Positions 41,762 to 52,003 of a DNA stretch of 64,000 nt are shown here, one piece after another (position 1 is the first letter of the stretch; the number at the start of each line of letters is the position of its first letter). The notes beneath the pieces are model-generated. The model was not told the DNA's origin. It saw only the letters and a list, made by a program, of their open reading frames with translations, and did no database searches. Position numbers and translations under genes: made by a program. This stretch comes from Thermoflexus hugenholtzii JAD2 (GTDB lineage: Bacteria; Chloroflexota; Anaerolineae; Thermoflexales; Thermoflexaceae). The DNA is taken from the NCBI RefSeq assembly GCF_900187885.1, contig NZ_FYEK01000003.1, forward strand, positions 1-64,000, read 5' to 3'.

Positions 41762-42730
41762 ATGCGCGCGGTTCGGATCCATCAGTTCGGCGGCCCCGAA
41801 GTCCTTCAGGTGGATGAGATCCCTATCCCCACCCCCGGCCCCGGCCAGGTCCTGGTCCGCCTCCGAGCCATCGGGGTGAACTTCATCGACACTTATCATC
41901 GGACCGGCCTTTACCGGATCTCGCTCCCCTTCATCCCCGGGCAGGAGGGGGCGGGCGAGGTGGTCGCCGTCGGCCCTGGGGTGACGGAGTTCCGGGAAGG
42001 AGATCGGGTGGCATATGCCGGGGTCTCCGGCTCCTACGCGGAATACAATGTGGTGCCCGCGGATCGTCTGGTGAAGCTACCCCCCGCCATCGATTTCCCG
42101 CAAGCGGCGGCGGTCCTCCTCCAGGGCATCACTGCGCAGTATCTCAGCGTCAGCACGTATCCCCTGAAGCCCGGCGAGACCTGTCTCATCCACGCGGCCG
42201 CTGGGGGCGTCGGGACGCTGCTGGTGCAGATGGCGAAGCGCCGGGGCGCCCGGGTGATCGCCACGGTCTCCTCCCCTGCCAAGGCCGAGGTCGTCCGCGA
42301 CCTGGGGGCGGACGCGGTGATCCTCTACACCGAGCAGGACTTTGAAGCGGAGGTCAAGCGCCTCACCGACGGCCGCGGCGTCGATGTGGTCTACGACTCC
42401 GTGGGGAAGGACACCTTCGAGAAGAGCCTGAACTGCCTGCGTCCCCGCGGCTACATGGTGCTCTTCGGTCAATCCAGCGGGCCGGTTCCTCCCATCGATC
42501 CTCAGATCCTGAACCAGAAAGGCTCCCTGTTCCTCACCCGCCCCTCGATGTGGCACTACCTGCTGACCCGCGAGGAGCTGCTCTGGCGGGCCGGGGAGGT
42601 GCTCCATCTGGTGGCCACCGGCCAACTGAAGGTCTTCATCGACTCCACCTTCCCGCTGGAGCAGGCGGCGGAGGCCCACCGCCGCTTGGCCTCCCGCCAG
42701 ACGGTGGGGAAGATCCTGCTGATCCCATAA
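41762..42730 (+). CDS. NAD(P)H:quinone oxidoreductase (zeta-crystallin/QOR family MDR)
   Basis: 322 aa behind GGCAGGAGACG. Zinc-free medium-chain dehydrogenase/reductase: MRAVRIHQFGGPEVLQVDEIP at the N terminus, GVNFIDTYHRTGLY, FIPGQEGAGEV, and the NADPH-binding IHAAAGGVGTLLVQMAK motif, then GRGVDVVYDSVGKDTFEKSLNCLRPRGYMVLFG. This is QorA-like; it reduces quinones by one or two electrons. It starts 100 bp after selC. Confidence 0.93.
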   Translation: MRAVRIHQFGGPEVLQVDEIPIPTPGPGQVLVRLRAIGVNFIDTYHRTGLYRISLPFIPGQEGAGEVVAVGPGVTEFREGDRVAYAGVSGSYAEYNVVPADRLVKLPPAIDFPQAAAVLLQGITAQYLSVSTYPLKPGETCLIHAAAGGVGTLLVQMAKRRGARVIATVSSPAKAEVVRDLGADAVILYTEQDFEAEVKRLTDGRGVDVVYDSVGKDTFEKSLNCLRPRGYMVLFGQSSGPVPPIDPQILNQKGSLFLTRPSMWHYLLTREELLWRAGEVLHLVATGQLKVFIDSTFPLEQAAEAHRRLASRQTVGKILLIP

Positions 42731-42763
42731 TCTGAATCCCCGTCCCCGGAGGCCTATTCGTTG

Positions 42764-45004
42764 ATGTTCACCTTCCTGGACCCCTCCGGCCTGCGGTGGA
42801 CCGCGGGGATCGCCCTCGAGGCGGTCGACGGTCAGACCTGGCCGTCGACCGCCTGGCGTCTGGTGGAGGAACAGCGCTTCCCCTTCTCCGATCTCCACGG
42901 ATCCGGCGAGGAGCTCCGACAGGTCTTCCAGGCGCCCGGTTGGGAGGCGATCCGTCTCTTGCGCCGCTACAGGGCGGCGACGGCTGTCCGACTGCTCCTG
43001 CGCCGGCGCGCGGCTTCCTCCATCGCCCTGCGCCGGGCGGCGGTGCTGACCGGGCCGGTGGCGGCTCCTCTGCCGCTTTCCCGCTGGCGATTCTACCGGA
43101 ATGGGTTTCACTCATGGAGCTTCGCCGGAACCACCCCGGTGGAAGGCCGGGACGCCGGGACCCTTTTCGGGCCCCTGGGCGCCCCTATGACCTTCGATGT
43201 GGCGACCCCTCCCGGACCCCCGGGTGTGCGACGCAGCGATCTGGTCGCCGCCCTGATCGTGGGGGAGCGGGCGCTGATCGTCGGCCAGATCACCACGGCG
43301 GATCAGTTCGTCAAGATCGAGCTGGACACGCGCGGGATGCCCCAGCTGCACGTGTATGCGGAGCTGGATGGGATCTCTGTCGCCCCGGAGGAGGAGATCC
43401 CCTCCGAGTGGGTCTGGGTAGAGATCCGTGAGGTATCCGATCCCGATCCGTTCGGGGACTATGCGGAGGCGGTCGCCCGAGCGATGCAGCCCCGGATCCC
43501 GCCGCACGCTCCTTCCGGCTGGTGCTCCTGGTATTTCTACTACACGCGCGTGCGCGATGCCGATATCCGTTCGAACCTGCAGGCGCTGGCGGCATGGCGG
43601 GAAGTCCTCCCTGTGGAGCTGATCCAGATCGACGATGGCTTCCAGACGGCGGTGGGGGAATGGACCCGGTTCAGTCCTCGTTTCCCCGAGGGGGTGGCCC
43701 CGCTGGCCCAGGAGATCCGGGAGGCAGGCTTCACGCCGGGCCTGTGGCTCGCGCCCTTCCTGGCATGGCCAGAGGCGGGGGTCGTCCGGATGCATCCCGA
43801 CTGGCTGTTGCGGGATGCGCGGGGCCGTCCGGTCTCCGCCGGCTTCAACTGGTATCGCTGGCTCCGGGCCCTGGATCCCACTCATCCCGGCGTGGAGGAA
43901 TGGCTTCGGGATCTGATCCGCACGGTGGTCCATCGCTGGGGCTTCCCTTACCTGAAGCTCGATTTCCTTTATGCGGCAGCGCTCCCCGGTCGCCGTTATG
44001 ATCCGAAGGCCACCCGGGCGCAGGCCCTCCGCCGGGGGCTCCGGGCCATCCGCGAGGCGGCCGGGGAGTCCGCTTTCTTGCTCGGATGTGGCTGTCCCTT
44101 AGGCCCCGCCATCGGCCTGGTGGACGGCATGCGAATCGGCCCGGATGTGGCGCCCCACTGGGAGCCCCGCATGTTCGGCCTGCGCCGTCCCTTTCGGGCC
44201 GAGCGCAGCCTTCCGGCGGCGCGGAACGCCATCCGGAACACCCTCACCCGCTCCTGGATGCATCGCCGATGGTGGTGGAACGATCCCGACTGTCTGCTGC
44301 TGCGCGTCCATGCCACCTCCCTCACGGAGGATGAGGTCCGCCTGATGCTCACCGCCGTTGCCTTGAGCGGGGGGATGGTCCTGGTCAGCGACCCGGTGGC
44401 GGAGCTTCCGGAGGAGCGGCGAGCGCTCTGGGCGGCGTTGCTTCCCCCCACGGGGGAGCGGCCCGAGGTGCGGGATCTTTTCGAACGGGAGTTCCCCCGG
44501 GTGATGCGCCGGGCGGGAACCCTTTGCGGCGCTCCGGCGGTGTGGGTGGGTCTCCTGAATCCGGAGGATCGGCCCTGGCGGGCGGCGCTGCCTTTGAGCG
44601 ACCTCGGCCTGCCGGAGTCGGCCTGGGGCTTTGAGCGCTGGTCCGGCCGGGCCCAGCGGCTGAGGGGGAACCTCCCGGTGGACCTGCCGCCGCATGGAGC
44701 GGCCCTCTGGCTTCTGCGGCCGATCCGACCCGGTCCGCAGTGGGTGGGCTCCACCCTTCGAATCCCGCCGGGTGCGGAGGTCGTGGAGGGGGAGGAGGAA
44801 GCCTCCTGGGGGCGCTGGGTGCTCCGCCGGGAAGCCCGCGCGCGAGGGTTCGTCTGGCTGGGGATCCCGGATGAGGGGGATGTGCCGGAGATCCGATGGA
44901 ACGGGAGGCCGTGTCCAACCGAGCGGGCCGGGGAGGGCCTCTGGCGGGTCGAGCTGGCCTTTCAGGGAATCGGGGTGCTGGAGGCCTGTTGGACTTCGCC
45001 CTGA
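42764..45004 (+). CDS. GH36-type alpha-galactosidase
   Basis: 746 aa from the ATG after CCGGAGGCC; a TTG one codon upstream is possible. An N-terminal beta-supersandwich (residues 1-240) leads to the TIM barrel starting GWCSWYFYY. The nucleophile is Asp in YLKLDFLYA (D400) and the acid/base Asp is in [12 protein letters not shown] (D461). IQIDDGFQ and LGCGCPLGP are further barrel signatures of clan GH-D. No signal peptide, so it acts in the cytoplasm on imported alpha-galactosides or related glycosides. The family also includes other GH36 specificities. Confidence 0.9.
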   Translation: MFTFLDPSGLRWTAGIALEAVDGQTWPSTAWRLVEEQRFPFSDLHGSGEELRQVFQAPGWEAIRLLRRYRAATAVRLLLRRRAASSIALRRAAVLTGPVAAPLPLSRWRFYRNGFHSWSFAGTTPVEGRDAGTLFGPLGAPMTFDVATPPGPPGVRRSDLVAALIVGERALIVGQITTADQFVKIELDTRGMPQLHVYAELDGISVAPEEEIPSEWVWVEIREVSDPDPFGDYAEAVARAMQPRIPPHAPSGWCSWYFYYTRVRDADIRSNLQALAAWREVLPVELIQIDDGFQTAVGEWTRFSPRFPEGVAPLAQEIREAGFTPGLWLAPFLAWPEAGVVRMHPDWLLRDARGRPVSAGFNWYRWLRALDPTHPGVEEWLRDLIRTVVHRWGFPYLKLDFLYAAALPGRRYDPKATRAQALRRGLRAIREAAGESAFLLGCGCPLGPAIGLVDGMRIGPDVAPHWEPRMFGLRRPFRAERSLPAARNAIRNTLTRSWMHRRWWWNDPDCLLLRVHATSLTEDEVRLMLTAVALSGGMVLVSDPVAELPEERRALWAALLPPTGERPEVRDLFEREFPRVMRRAGTLCGAPAVWVGLLNPEDRPWRAALPLSDLGLPESAWGFERWSGRAQRLRGNLPVDLPPHGAALWLLRPIRPGPQWVGSTLRIPPGAEVVEGEEEASWGRWVLRREARARGFVWLGIPDEGDVPEIRWNGRPCPTERAGEGLWRVELAFQGIGVLEACWTSP

Positions 45005-45054
45005 TCAACGGTTTGCCAGACCACTTTCGAAACCCTGCGCAATGGAGGCGGTTC

Positions 45055-45507
45055 ATGGAGCGGACGCTGGTGCTCATCAAGCCGGATGGGGTGCAGCGGG
45101 GGTTGATCGGGGAGATCATCTCCCGTCTGGAACGCCGCGGATTGAAGATCGTGGCGCTGAAGATGATGCGGATCACCCCTGAGCTGGCCGCGCGGCATTA
45201 CGCGGTCCATCAGGGCAAGCCGTTCTATGAGGGGCTGATCCGTTACATCACCTCGGGGCCGGTGGTGGCGATGGTGGTGGAGGGGCCCCAGGCCATCGAG
45301 GTGGTGCGCAAGACGATGGGGGCCACCGACCCGGCGAAGGCGGAGCCGGGGACCATCCGGGCGGACTTCGGCCTCACCATCGGGCGCAATCTGGTCCACG
45401 GCTCCGACGGGCCGGAGACCGCCGCCTTTGAGATCGGGCTGTTCTTCCGCGAGGACGAGATCCTCTCCTATGAGCGGGCCATCGACCCCTGGGTCCTGGA
45501 GCGCTGA
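45055..45507 (+). CDS. ndk: Nucleoside-diphosphate kinase
   Basis: 150 aa after [30 protein letters not shown] at the N terminus, [27 protein letters not shown] with the phospho-acceptor His in NLVHGSD, are diagnostic. It balances NTP pools. It follows the alpha-galactosidase by 50 bp and is convergent with fabD, one base between stops. Confidence 0.97.
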   Translation: MERTLVLIKPDGVQRGLIGEIISRLERRGLKIVALKMMRITPELAARHYAVHQGKPFYEGLIRYITSGPVVAMVVEGPQAIEVVRKTMGATDPAKAEPGTIRADFGLTIGRNLVHGSDGPETAAFEIGLFFREDEILSYERAIDPWVLER

Positions 45508-45508
45508 T

Positions 45509-46456
45509 TCAACCGAGGGCCTGCAGGGCCTGCGTCAGCGTCTCCGGATCCTCCACCCGGAGGGTGCGCACATGCGGGGCGATGCGGCGGATCAGGCCGC
45601 TCAGCACATCCCGGGGGCCGAACTCGATGAAGATCTCCGCCCCTTGCTCCACCATATAGCGCACGCTCTCCGTCCAGCGGACGGGGGCGATGAGCTGGCG
45701 GGCCAGCTCCGCCCGCAGGGCGTCGGGATGGCCATCGAGGGGGCGGGCCTCCACGTTCCCGATCACCGGGACGCGGGGCGGCGAGAAGGGGATGGTCTCC
45801 AGCACCGACCGGAAGGGTTCCACGGCGGGGGCCATCAGGGGGGAGTGCGCCGCGATGCTGACGGCCAGGGGGATCACCCGACGGGCGCCCCGGGCCCGGG
45901 CGAGCTCGCCGGCCCGGGCGATGGCCCGCTGGCCCCCGGAGATCACCAGCTGCCCCGGGCAGTTGTCGTTGGCGACCACCACAGCCTCGCCGGTCTCGCG
46001 GTGGGCTTCCGCGCAGATCTCCTCCAGGGCCGCCCGTTCCAGGCCCAGCACCGCCGCCATCGCCCCCGGTTGCTGCTCGCCGGCCCATTTCATCCATCGT
46101 CCGCGCTCCTGCACCAGCCGCAAGGCGTCGGGGAACGCGAGGGCCCCGGCGGCCACCAGCGCCGAGAACTCCCCCAGGCTGTGGCCGGCCACCCAATCGG
46201 GGGGGAGCCCGCCCCGGGTTCGCCATGTCTCGTAAGCGGCGATGGAGACGGTGAGCAGCGCCGGCTGGGTGTAGAACGTGTCGTTTAGCTGCTCCTCCGG
46301 CCCCTCGAAGCAGAGCCGGGAGAGGGCGTATCCCAGCCGGCGATCGGCTTCCTCGAAGATCGCCCGGGCTTCGGGATAGCGCTCATACAGCGCCCGGCCC
46401 ATCCCGACATACTGGGAGCCCTGGCCGGGGAAGACGAAGGCGAGCCGCGGAGGCAT
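45509..46456 (-). CDS. fabD: Malonyl-CoA:ACP transacylase
   Basis: 315 aa after GAGGAGGGATGG. FVFPGQGSQYVGMGRAL at the N terminus, catalytic Ser in VAGHSLGEFSALVAAG, the QERGRWM Arg and catalytic His in SIAAHSPLMAPAVEPF, and GNVEARPL follow the FabD pattern. It loads malonyl on ACP for fatty acid synthesis. No other fab genes are adjacent; the next gene upstream codes for a membrane protein 17 bp away. Confidence 0.96.
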   Translation of the reverse strand: MPPRLAFVFPGQGSQYVGMGRALYERYPEARAIFEEADRRLGYALSRLCFEGPEEQLNDTFYTQPALLTVSIAAYETWRTRGGLPPDWVAGHSLGEFSALVAAGALAFPDALRLVQERGRWMKWAGEQQPGAMAAVLGLERAALEEICAEAHRETGEAVVVANDNCPGQLVISGGQRAIARAGELARARGARRVIPLAVSIAAHSPLMAPAVEPFRSVLETIPFSPPRVPVIGNVEARPLDGHPDALRAELARQLIAPVRWTESVRYMVEQGAEIFIEFGPRDVLSGLIRRIAPHVRTLRVEDPETLTQALQALG

Positions 46457-46473
46457 CCTCCATCCCTCCTCGC

Positions 46474-47715
46474 TTAGGAGTTCCCGCTCCTCGGGTTGGG
46501 GGTGAAGGTCTGAACGATGCGGTCGATGAGCTCCAGGAAGAAGCGTTGTCGGAAGCCGGCGATGAAGGCGATCAGATACATGAAAAGCGGATTGGCCGGC
46601 GCGGGGGTCCCCTGGATGGTGAAGAACCCCACGGTGATGATCATGAAGATGATCATCCCGATCATACTCCCCAGGATCGGCTGGACGAGATACCACATCA
46701 CATACTGGCGATCGAAGTCCCGCCGGATGGCCACGTGCCAGTAAAGGCTGTAGAAGATCCCGCAGACCCCGCCCAGGCCGCCCCACATGATCGGCTCCCA
46801 GATCCCCTCATAGCCGGGAGGGACCACCCAGGCGCTGTAGCCCCGCCCGGCCGTGAGCGCATAGAGATACGCCCCCAGCCAGGCCAGCCCCCAGAGGAAC
46901 ACGAAGAGCCCGTAGGTGTATGACCAGCGCCAGAGCCGGCGGGCGATGGCGTATCGGGTCAGGGCGAGGCTGTAATAGTATTCTGCCTCATCGTAGCCGT
47001 CGGGCTTCAGGAGCGCCTCGCGGGCCTGTTTCAGCCAGCTGAGCGCTTGCTCCGCGGCGCCCGGGTCCGGGATCGCCCCGCCGGCGATGCGCCGGTAGAG
47101 CTCATCGATCCGTCCATGGAGCTGGCGAAGTTGGGCTTCGTCCACGGAACGAGGGCGGGGAGCGGAGAGCCGCTCAGGGGAGGGTGTGGGCACAGGTCCC
47201 ATCGATGCCTCTCCTTCTTCAGAGGTCTCCATAGATGTCTCGAAAGCAGGCGCGATGGGGCCTACGGCCTCGGGCTCCAGCAGGCCCGGGATGCGCAGCG
47301 CCCGCATCGGCCCCTCCGGGTCGATCTGAATCCCCTCCGAAGCCGGAGGAGGGGCCTCCCAGCGCCAGGAGGGGGGAGCGGCCTCGGGAAGCGGCGAGGC
47401 CCTCACGGCCGCCGCCCGCGCTGCTTCCATCGCCAGGAAACGGAAGCCGTCTCCGTCTCGATCCCCTGCGGGGGTTGGGGAGGGAAGGCTTTCCTGGGGA
47501 TCCCGCTCCCCGGACCCGGAGGCCCCGGCTTCCACGTCCGAGGCCGGCGGCGCTTCCGAGACCGGAGGGGCTGCGGAAGGTTCGGCGGGAGACTGCTGGA
47601 CCGGCATCTCCGGCGGTGGGGATGACTCCACCGGCTCCACCCACTCAGCGAGGCCGGCGAACAGCGCCCGTCCTTTTCCGCGTAAAGAGATCTCCGGTCG
47701 CCCTCGTTTCCCCAT
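46474..47715 (-). CDS. Membrane protein with disordered N-terminal half (413 aa), unknown function
   Basis: Residues 1-195 are Pro/Glu/Ala/Ser-rich without fold signs; about 200-250 is a helical stretch (DEAQLRQLHGRIDELYRRIAGG, AEQALSWLKQAREALL) that resembles a short coiled coil. Four membrane helices follow (about 265-290, 305-330, 345-372, 378-396), ending FRQRFFLELIDRIVQTFTPNPR. No enzyme motif is seen. Proteins with a long charged cytosolic half and four helices occur in Chloroflexota without known roles. It is 37 bp downstream of the GH2 gene and 17 bp upstream of fabD. Confidence 0.6.
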   Translation of the reverse strand: MGKRGRPEISLRGKGRALFAGLAEWVEPVESSPPPEMPVQQSPAEPSAAPPVSEAPPASDVEAGASGSGERDPQESLPSPTPAGDRDGDGFRFLAMEAARAAAVRASPLPEAAPPSWRWEAPPPASEGIQIDPEGPMRALRIPGLLEPEAVGPIAPAFETSMETSEEGEASMGPVPTPSPERLSAPRPRSVDEAQLRQLHGRIDELYRRIAGGAIPDPGAAEQALSWLKQAREALLKPDGYDEAEYYYSLALTRYAIARRLWRWSYTYGLFVFLWGLAWLGAYLYALTAGRGYSAWVVPPGYEGIWEPIMWGGLGGVCGIFYSLYWHVAIRRDFDRQYVMWYLVQPILGSMIGMIIFMIITVGFFTIQGTPAPANPLFMYLIAFIAGFRQRFFLELIDRIVQTFTPNPRSGNS

Positions 47716-47752
47716 CGCTTCCCTCGCTCCGGATCCGGAGGCAAGGATCCGT

Positions 47753-49801
47753 TCACCAGAACCCTTCTTCCTGCGGCCCGATGGGTTCCAGGTATTCCAT
47801 CTCGACGACGTGGCGGGACCAGAGGTGCTCCCCCTCCCAGGCCTCCGCGATGACCGAATAGCGTCCGGGTGGCAGCTGCCGGAGGAGGGCGCTCGCTGTG
47901 TCCAGGGCCTCCCGCTGGTCCAGCGGGGCTTCGAAGAGCTCCATCACCTCGAACACCCGACGGACCTCGTGGGGCGCCAGGGTCACGGTCATCTCCCCCA
48001 GGGGGAAGGCCATCGGTCCCTCCAGGCGGAGGGAGACCCGCAGGGAAAGCGGCCGGTCCAGGTCCGAGATCACCCAGACCTCCCGCAGGGGCGGCTGGCC
48101 TACCCCCGCTCGCTCCACATACGGGACGATGGAGACCAGGACCGGGCTGGAGGCCTGCTGCAGGGCGAAATAGCCTTGCTTAGGGACGCGTTCCACATCC
48201 AGCACGGCCCAGGTGATCCCTTCCCACGGCTCGACGAACATAAAGTGAAAGTAGCCGGTGATCTGTCCTTTGGCCCGCCGATACGTGTGGATCGCAAATT
48301 CGATGAGGCGGGCCTGATAGCGCTGGCTGTTCTCCACGAAGGCCTCCAGGCGCTCCCCCATCTCCACCCCTGCCACGCGGAAGGTCTGCTCCGGCTGGAA
48401 GTTGTGATACACCCACGTCTCCCATTTCGGCGGCCAGGCGTCGGGGCCGAGGACCCGTCGGAGGAGCTCCGCCCGGGGCAGTGCCTGCGCCCCGAACTCC
48501 GAGGGCAGCGGCGCGCCGGGCAACGCCTGGAAGTCCCGCATGTGGCCCCAATACCATCCGGGATACGCGTGCTCCCGGAAATCCGAGGCCTCTTTCACCG
48601 GTCGGGTGGGATCCGCGGCCCGGATGGCCGCCGCCACCAAGGGCGCCAGGGTATACCGGTTGTGGGTGGGCTCGTTGTGGGCGCACCACAAAAAGATCGA
48701 GGGATGCGCCCCGAAGTGTGTCACCATCGCCTGGGCCTGGCGGACGGCCTCCTGGGCGAACGCCTCATCGTCGGCATAGCCCCACTGCAGGGCGAAGTCC
48801 TGCCAGACCAGGATCCCCTCCCGATCGCAGGCCTCGTAGAAAGCGGGATGGGTGAGATGGGCGTGTACCCGCACAGCGTTGAGGTTCGCGGCTCGCAGCA
48901 GGTGGACATCGCGTGCAGCGTCCTCAGAGGTGTAGGCGGCCAGCCACTGGGTGGGGATGATGTTGGTGCCCCGCAGGAACACCCGGCGGTCGTTCAGGAG
49001 CAGCCACGCGCCCTCCTGTCCGAGGGTTCGGAAGCCGATGGGCGCTGTCACCCGTTGATCCCCCAGAGCGGCCTCCAGCCGGTAGAGATGGGGAAAGCCC
49101 CGCTCCCAGATTTCCCAGCGTGGGAGTTCCGGGAGATCCCAGATGAGGGAGATCGTCTGCCGTCCGGCCTCCAGGTCCAGCATCCGTGTGGTCGTGAAGG
49201 AGGAGCCCTCGAAGTTCTCCGGCTGGAGGGTGAAGGTGAGCTCCGCACGGCCAGCGGCGAGGGCGTCCAGGGTAAGCTGGATCCGGAGGCGCCAGCCCTG
49301 GGGGCGGCGGAAGGTTTGATGGGTGAGATGGAGCAGCGCCACCGGCCCGGTCTCGAAGATCGTGATTCCCCCCCACAGCCCACCGGTTCCCCGCTCCTGC
49401 CCCCGGGCGGTGGCCCCGCCGGGGCGGCAGTCGTGCTGGCCGAAGATCCCCTTGATTTGCCGCTTCAGGCGGGGCCACACGGTGCCGTAAGGCTCCTTCG
49501 GGGCCGCCACGCGGAGCCAGAGGGTGTGAGGCTCCCGGGGGAGCTCCAGGAGCCAGGGCTCGAAGTATCCCTCGTGGGCGCCGAGGAACTGTTCATCCGC
49601 CCACGCGCGGCCGAAGTAATCCGCATACAGGCGGGCCCAGCGACGGGGACCTGTCGCCGCCAGCAGCTCCAGTCGATACCAGCCCACCTCCGCCTCGATG
49701 CCCTCCAGGGTCCACTGATGGGGAAGGGAGATCTCCCGCCAGCCCTCAGAGGGCAGCTCGGAGGGGATTTCCGCGGGATGCGAAAGGAAGTGTGCTCGCA
49801 T
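47753..49801 (-). CDS. Glycoside hydrolase family 2 protein (beta-mannosidase/beta-galactosidase-like)
   Basis: 682 aa. An N-terminal sugar-binding jelly roll (residues 15-200) and immunoglobulin-like domain precede the TIM barrel (GTNIIPTQWLAAYTSEDAARDVHLLRAANLNAVRVHAHL). The acid/base Glu is in WCAHNEPTHN (E377) and the likely nucleophile Glu is in LPSEFGAQALP (E435). Length is below typical beta-galactosidase (about 1000 aa) and near short mannosidase-like GH2 members. No signal peptide. It and the GH36 enzyme suggest use of plant galactomannan-like oligosaccharides, but this is inference. Confidence 0.88.
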   Translation of the reverse strand: MRAHFLSHPAEIPSELPSEGWREISLPHQWTLEGIEAEVGWYRLELLAATGPRRWARLYADYFGRAWADEQFLGAHEGYFEPWLLELPREPHTLWLRVAAPKEPYGTVWPRLKRQIKGIFGQHDCRPGGATARGQERGTGGLWGGITIFETGPVALLHLTHQTFRRPQGWRLRIQLTLDALAAGRAELTFTLQPENFEGSSFTTTRMLDLEAGRQTISLIWDLPELPRWEIWERGFPHLYRLEAALGDQRVTAPIGFRTLGQEGAWLLLNDRRVFLRGTNIIPTQWLAAYTSEDAARDVHLLRAANLNAVRVHAHLTHPAFYEACDREGILVWQDFALQWGYADDEAFAQEAVRQAQAMVTHFGAHPSIFLWCAHNEPTHNRYTLAPLVAAAIRAADPTRPVKEASDFREHAYPGWYWGHMRDFQALPGAPLPSEFGAQALPRAELLRRVLGPDAWPPKWETWVYHNFQPEQTFRVAGVEMGERLEAFVENSQRYQARLIEFAIHTYRRAKGQITGYFHFMFVEPWEGITWAVLDVERVPKQGYFALQQASSPVLVSIVPYVERAGVGQPPLREVWVISDLDRPLSLRVSLRLEGPMAFPLGEMTVTLAPHEVRRVFEVMELFEAPLDQREALDTASALLRQLPPGRYSVIAEAWEGEHLWSRHVVEMEYLEPIGPQEEGFW

Positions 49802-49846
49802 TGAGGAAGAAGGCCTCCGGCTCAGGATGTGCGTGGATTGTTACTC

Positions 49847-49876
49847 AGTATACCGGGAGCTGCTCAAGAGGAACAA
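49847..49876 (-). promoter_or_regulatory. Possible promoter of the GH2 gene
   Basis: Minus strand TTGTTC and TATACT, 18 bases apart, about 45 bp before the start codon. Confidence 0.4.
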
Positions 49877-49947
49877 TCGGGGACTGCCGGTCGACCGACT
49901 GCGAGGCTCGTGGTATCCTGGGGCCGATCTCTGAGGACATCCGGCAA

Positions 49948-51195
49948 ATGAGTCTGCGAGCGCGCATCGAGTTAATGACATTGCGACGGATAGGCGGATA
50001 TGCCCGATGGCGGGAGCGGCTGGCTGTTCAGTCCGCCCTCTGGGGGATGGCCCTCGGCTGGTCGCGGTTCCTGGGGTTCTTTCAGACCCTCCTGCTGGCG
50101 CATTGGCTGGGCCCAGCCGATTTCGGGCGGTTCAGCGCCCTTCAGAGCTGGTTGCGCTTCGGCCATGAGAGCGGCGAGTCCGGCCTCTCGATGCTCATCA
50201 TTCGGGATCTGAGCCGCGGCGATGCCCCCCGGGTGAGGACGTATGTGATCCTGCGGGGGCTCTGGATCGCGGGCCTGTGGGGGCTGGCCGGGCTGGCGGC
50301 GTGGGGGGCGGTGGCGCCCCCGGCGATCCAGCAGGAACTGCCGGCACTGACCCCGCTGCTGTTCCTGATGCTGATCATCCCGCTGCAGGGCGCCCGCTTG
50401 GCGGCGGTTGGTCGGCTGGACCGCGCGGCCGCGGTGGTGTTCCTCACCCGCACGGTGGGGCTCACCGGCATGACCTTGGCGGCGCGATGGGGATGGACGG
50501 CGTTGTGGCTCGGCTTCGCGGGGGCGATGGCCCTGGACAGCTTGGGACTCTGGATGGCCGCTCGGCGGGTGGGGCCGCCGCTCTGGCCGGCCGCCGGGAG
50601 ACGGTGGATGCCTGAGGCGCTCAAAGAGGGGCTCCAGATGCTGGCCTTCGGGATCCTGGGATCCCTCTACGCGCGGGCGGACAGCCTGTTGCTCCTGAGC
50701 CTGCGGGGGTCTGTGGAGGCGGGCTTTTACAGCTTGGCGTATCGCTTTTATGAGGCTGGTCTGTTGCTCAGCAACGCCCTCGCCGTGGCGCTGCTCCCCC
50801 GGCTGGCCCGGGAGGAGACCCCGGCCCATCGGGCCCGTCGCCTCCTCGGCGCCTACCTGGCGCTTCCGCTGAGCATGGCGATCGGGATGGCCCTTCTGGC
50901 AGAGCCGCTGATCCGGCTTCCCTTCGGCCCCCGCTATCTTCCGGCCGTCCCGATGTTGCGGTGGCTAGGGCTGTCCTGGATCCCGGCCTTCCTTTCCGGC
51001 CTGGGATCAACGGTCTGGATCAGCGCAGGGCGCTCGGGAAGGCTTCTGGTCGTCTTCGCCCTGGGAGCCGCCGTGAACTTGAGCCTGAACCTGATCCTGA
51101 TCCCCCGCTGGGGCGGGGTGGGGGCGGCCATCGCCATGCTCGCTTCCACCACGGCCATGGCCCTCGCCTTCCTCCCCACCCTGAGGCCTCGCTGA
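49948..51195 (+). CDS. Oligosaccharide flippase family protein (Wzx-like)
   Basis: 415 aa with 12 predicted membrane helices. SRFLGFFQTLLLAHWLGPADFGRFSALQS and later LYARADSLLLLSLRGSVEAGFYSLAYRFYEAGLLLSNALAVALLPRLAR match polysaccharide biosynthesis/MOP exporters. It flips lipid-linked sugars across the membrane. No glycosyltransferases are near. The start follows CTGAGGACATCCGG; an ATG nine codons on is an alternative. Confidence 0.88.
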   Translation: MSLRARIELMTLRRIGGYARWRERLAVQSALWGMALGWSRFLGFFQTLLLAHWLGPADFGRFSALQSWLRFGHESGESGLSMLIIRDLSRGDAPRVRTYVILRGLWIAGLWGLAGLAAWGAVAPPAIQQELPALTPLLFLMLIIPLQGARLAAVGRLDRAAAVVFLTRTVGLTGMTLAARWGWTALWLGFAGAMALDSLGLWMAARRVGPPLWPAAGRRWMPEALKEGLQMLAFGILGSLYARADSLLLLSLRGSVEAGFYSLAYRFYEAGLLLSNALAVALLPRLAREETPAHRARRLLGAYLALPLSMAIGMALLAEPLIRLPFGPRYLPAVPMLRWLGLSWIPAFLSGLGSTVWISAGRSGRLLVVFALGAAVNLSLNLILIPRWGGVGAAIAMLASTTAMALAFLPTLRPR

Positions 51196-51200
51196 GCCGC

Positions 51201-51790
51201 TTATCGCACCGGACGTTCCGGGCCGCGGCCGCGGAAGGCATCGACGAAGGCCGCAGTGGCCTCCGGATCCCAGGACTCCAAACGCAGCATGCGGGTCCAG
51301 GCGGTCAGGATCACCGCCCGCCCGAGCCCGGGCCGGGGGACGACCACGATCCCATCCCAAGGGCCGTTGAACATGCGCGCCCACGCCCGGAGCGTCTGGA
51401 GCGCCTCCGGCCCTGGATCGTCGTAGTAGATCACCACGAGGCCATGTTCTAAGGAGTGGACCAGGCGCTCGGGAGGCTGTTCCGTGGTGTAGAAACCAGG
51501 GGGACCGATTCCGGGCTGTGGGGGCCGGAGGTCGGAGGATCCGTCCGGTAGGGAGCCCGCTCGCCGGGTGCAAGGTGCACTCGGCCTTCCTCCGGGAAGA
51601 TCTCCACCCGGCTCAGCGCGGGCTGGCCGCGTCGCGCGGCCTCCTGAAAGGCCGCATATGTGCGGCTCTGCGCCCCGATCCACCACAGCAGGCTGCCGGC
51701 AAGGAGAAGAAGAAAGGCGATCCCCAGCCCGCGGAACAACCACGGGCGGGGCACTGCGCGCCCCGGCTTCCGGGTTTTCTTCTTAGCCAT
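51201..51790 (-). pseudogene. DUF3105 family membrane-anchored protein, frameshifted
   Basis: The ATG follows GGAGGGGGATCCC. The first ~95 codons give a membrane anchor (residues 17-37) and the DUF3105 start (GRVHLAPGE, YRTDPPTSGPHSPES). The rest of the family (GPPGFYTTEQPPERLVHSLEHGLVVIYYDDPG..., with the HSLEHG motif) is in another frame. The two join if one base is added to a run of five G (plus strand 51499-51503), giving SVPPGFYTTE. This is a one-base deletion in a homopolymer, either a real mutation or a sequencing error. Rejoined, the protein has about 196 residues. Family function is unknown. Confidence 0.75.
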
Positions 51791-51864
51791 CTGGGATCCC
51801 CCTCCGAGGACGCGTCTTGTCTTCCCCATTCTATCCCCTAAGGAGGAAACGGCGGACCACATCA

Positions 51865-52003
51865 GGCTTTCCGGTTTTTTCGTCACGGGTCGATCCAGGG
51901 GCTTCCGCTTCGATCGGCTCCGGTGCGTGTATTAGGCGGCTGCTCACAGTGGCCTCACACGTCCCGGGGCCGGAGGCTACCCCACCCGGAAAACCGGAAA
52001 GCC
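51865..52003. repeat. 14-bp perfect inverted repeat pair flanking a structured region
   Basis: GGCTTTCCGGTTTT (51865-51878) and AAAACCGGAAAGCC (51990-52003) are exact complements, 111 bases apart. The second copy is part of the stem-loop described next, so two mutually exclusive foldings are possible. Confidence 0.55.
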
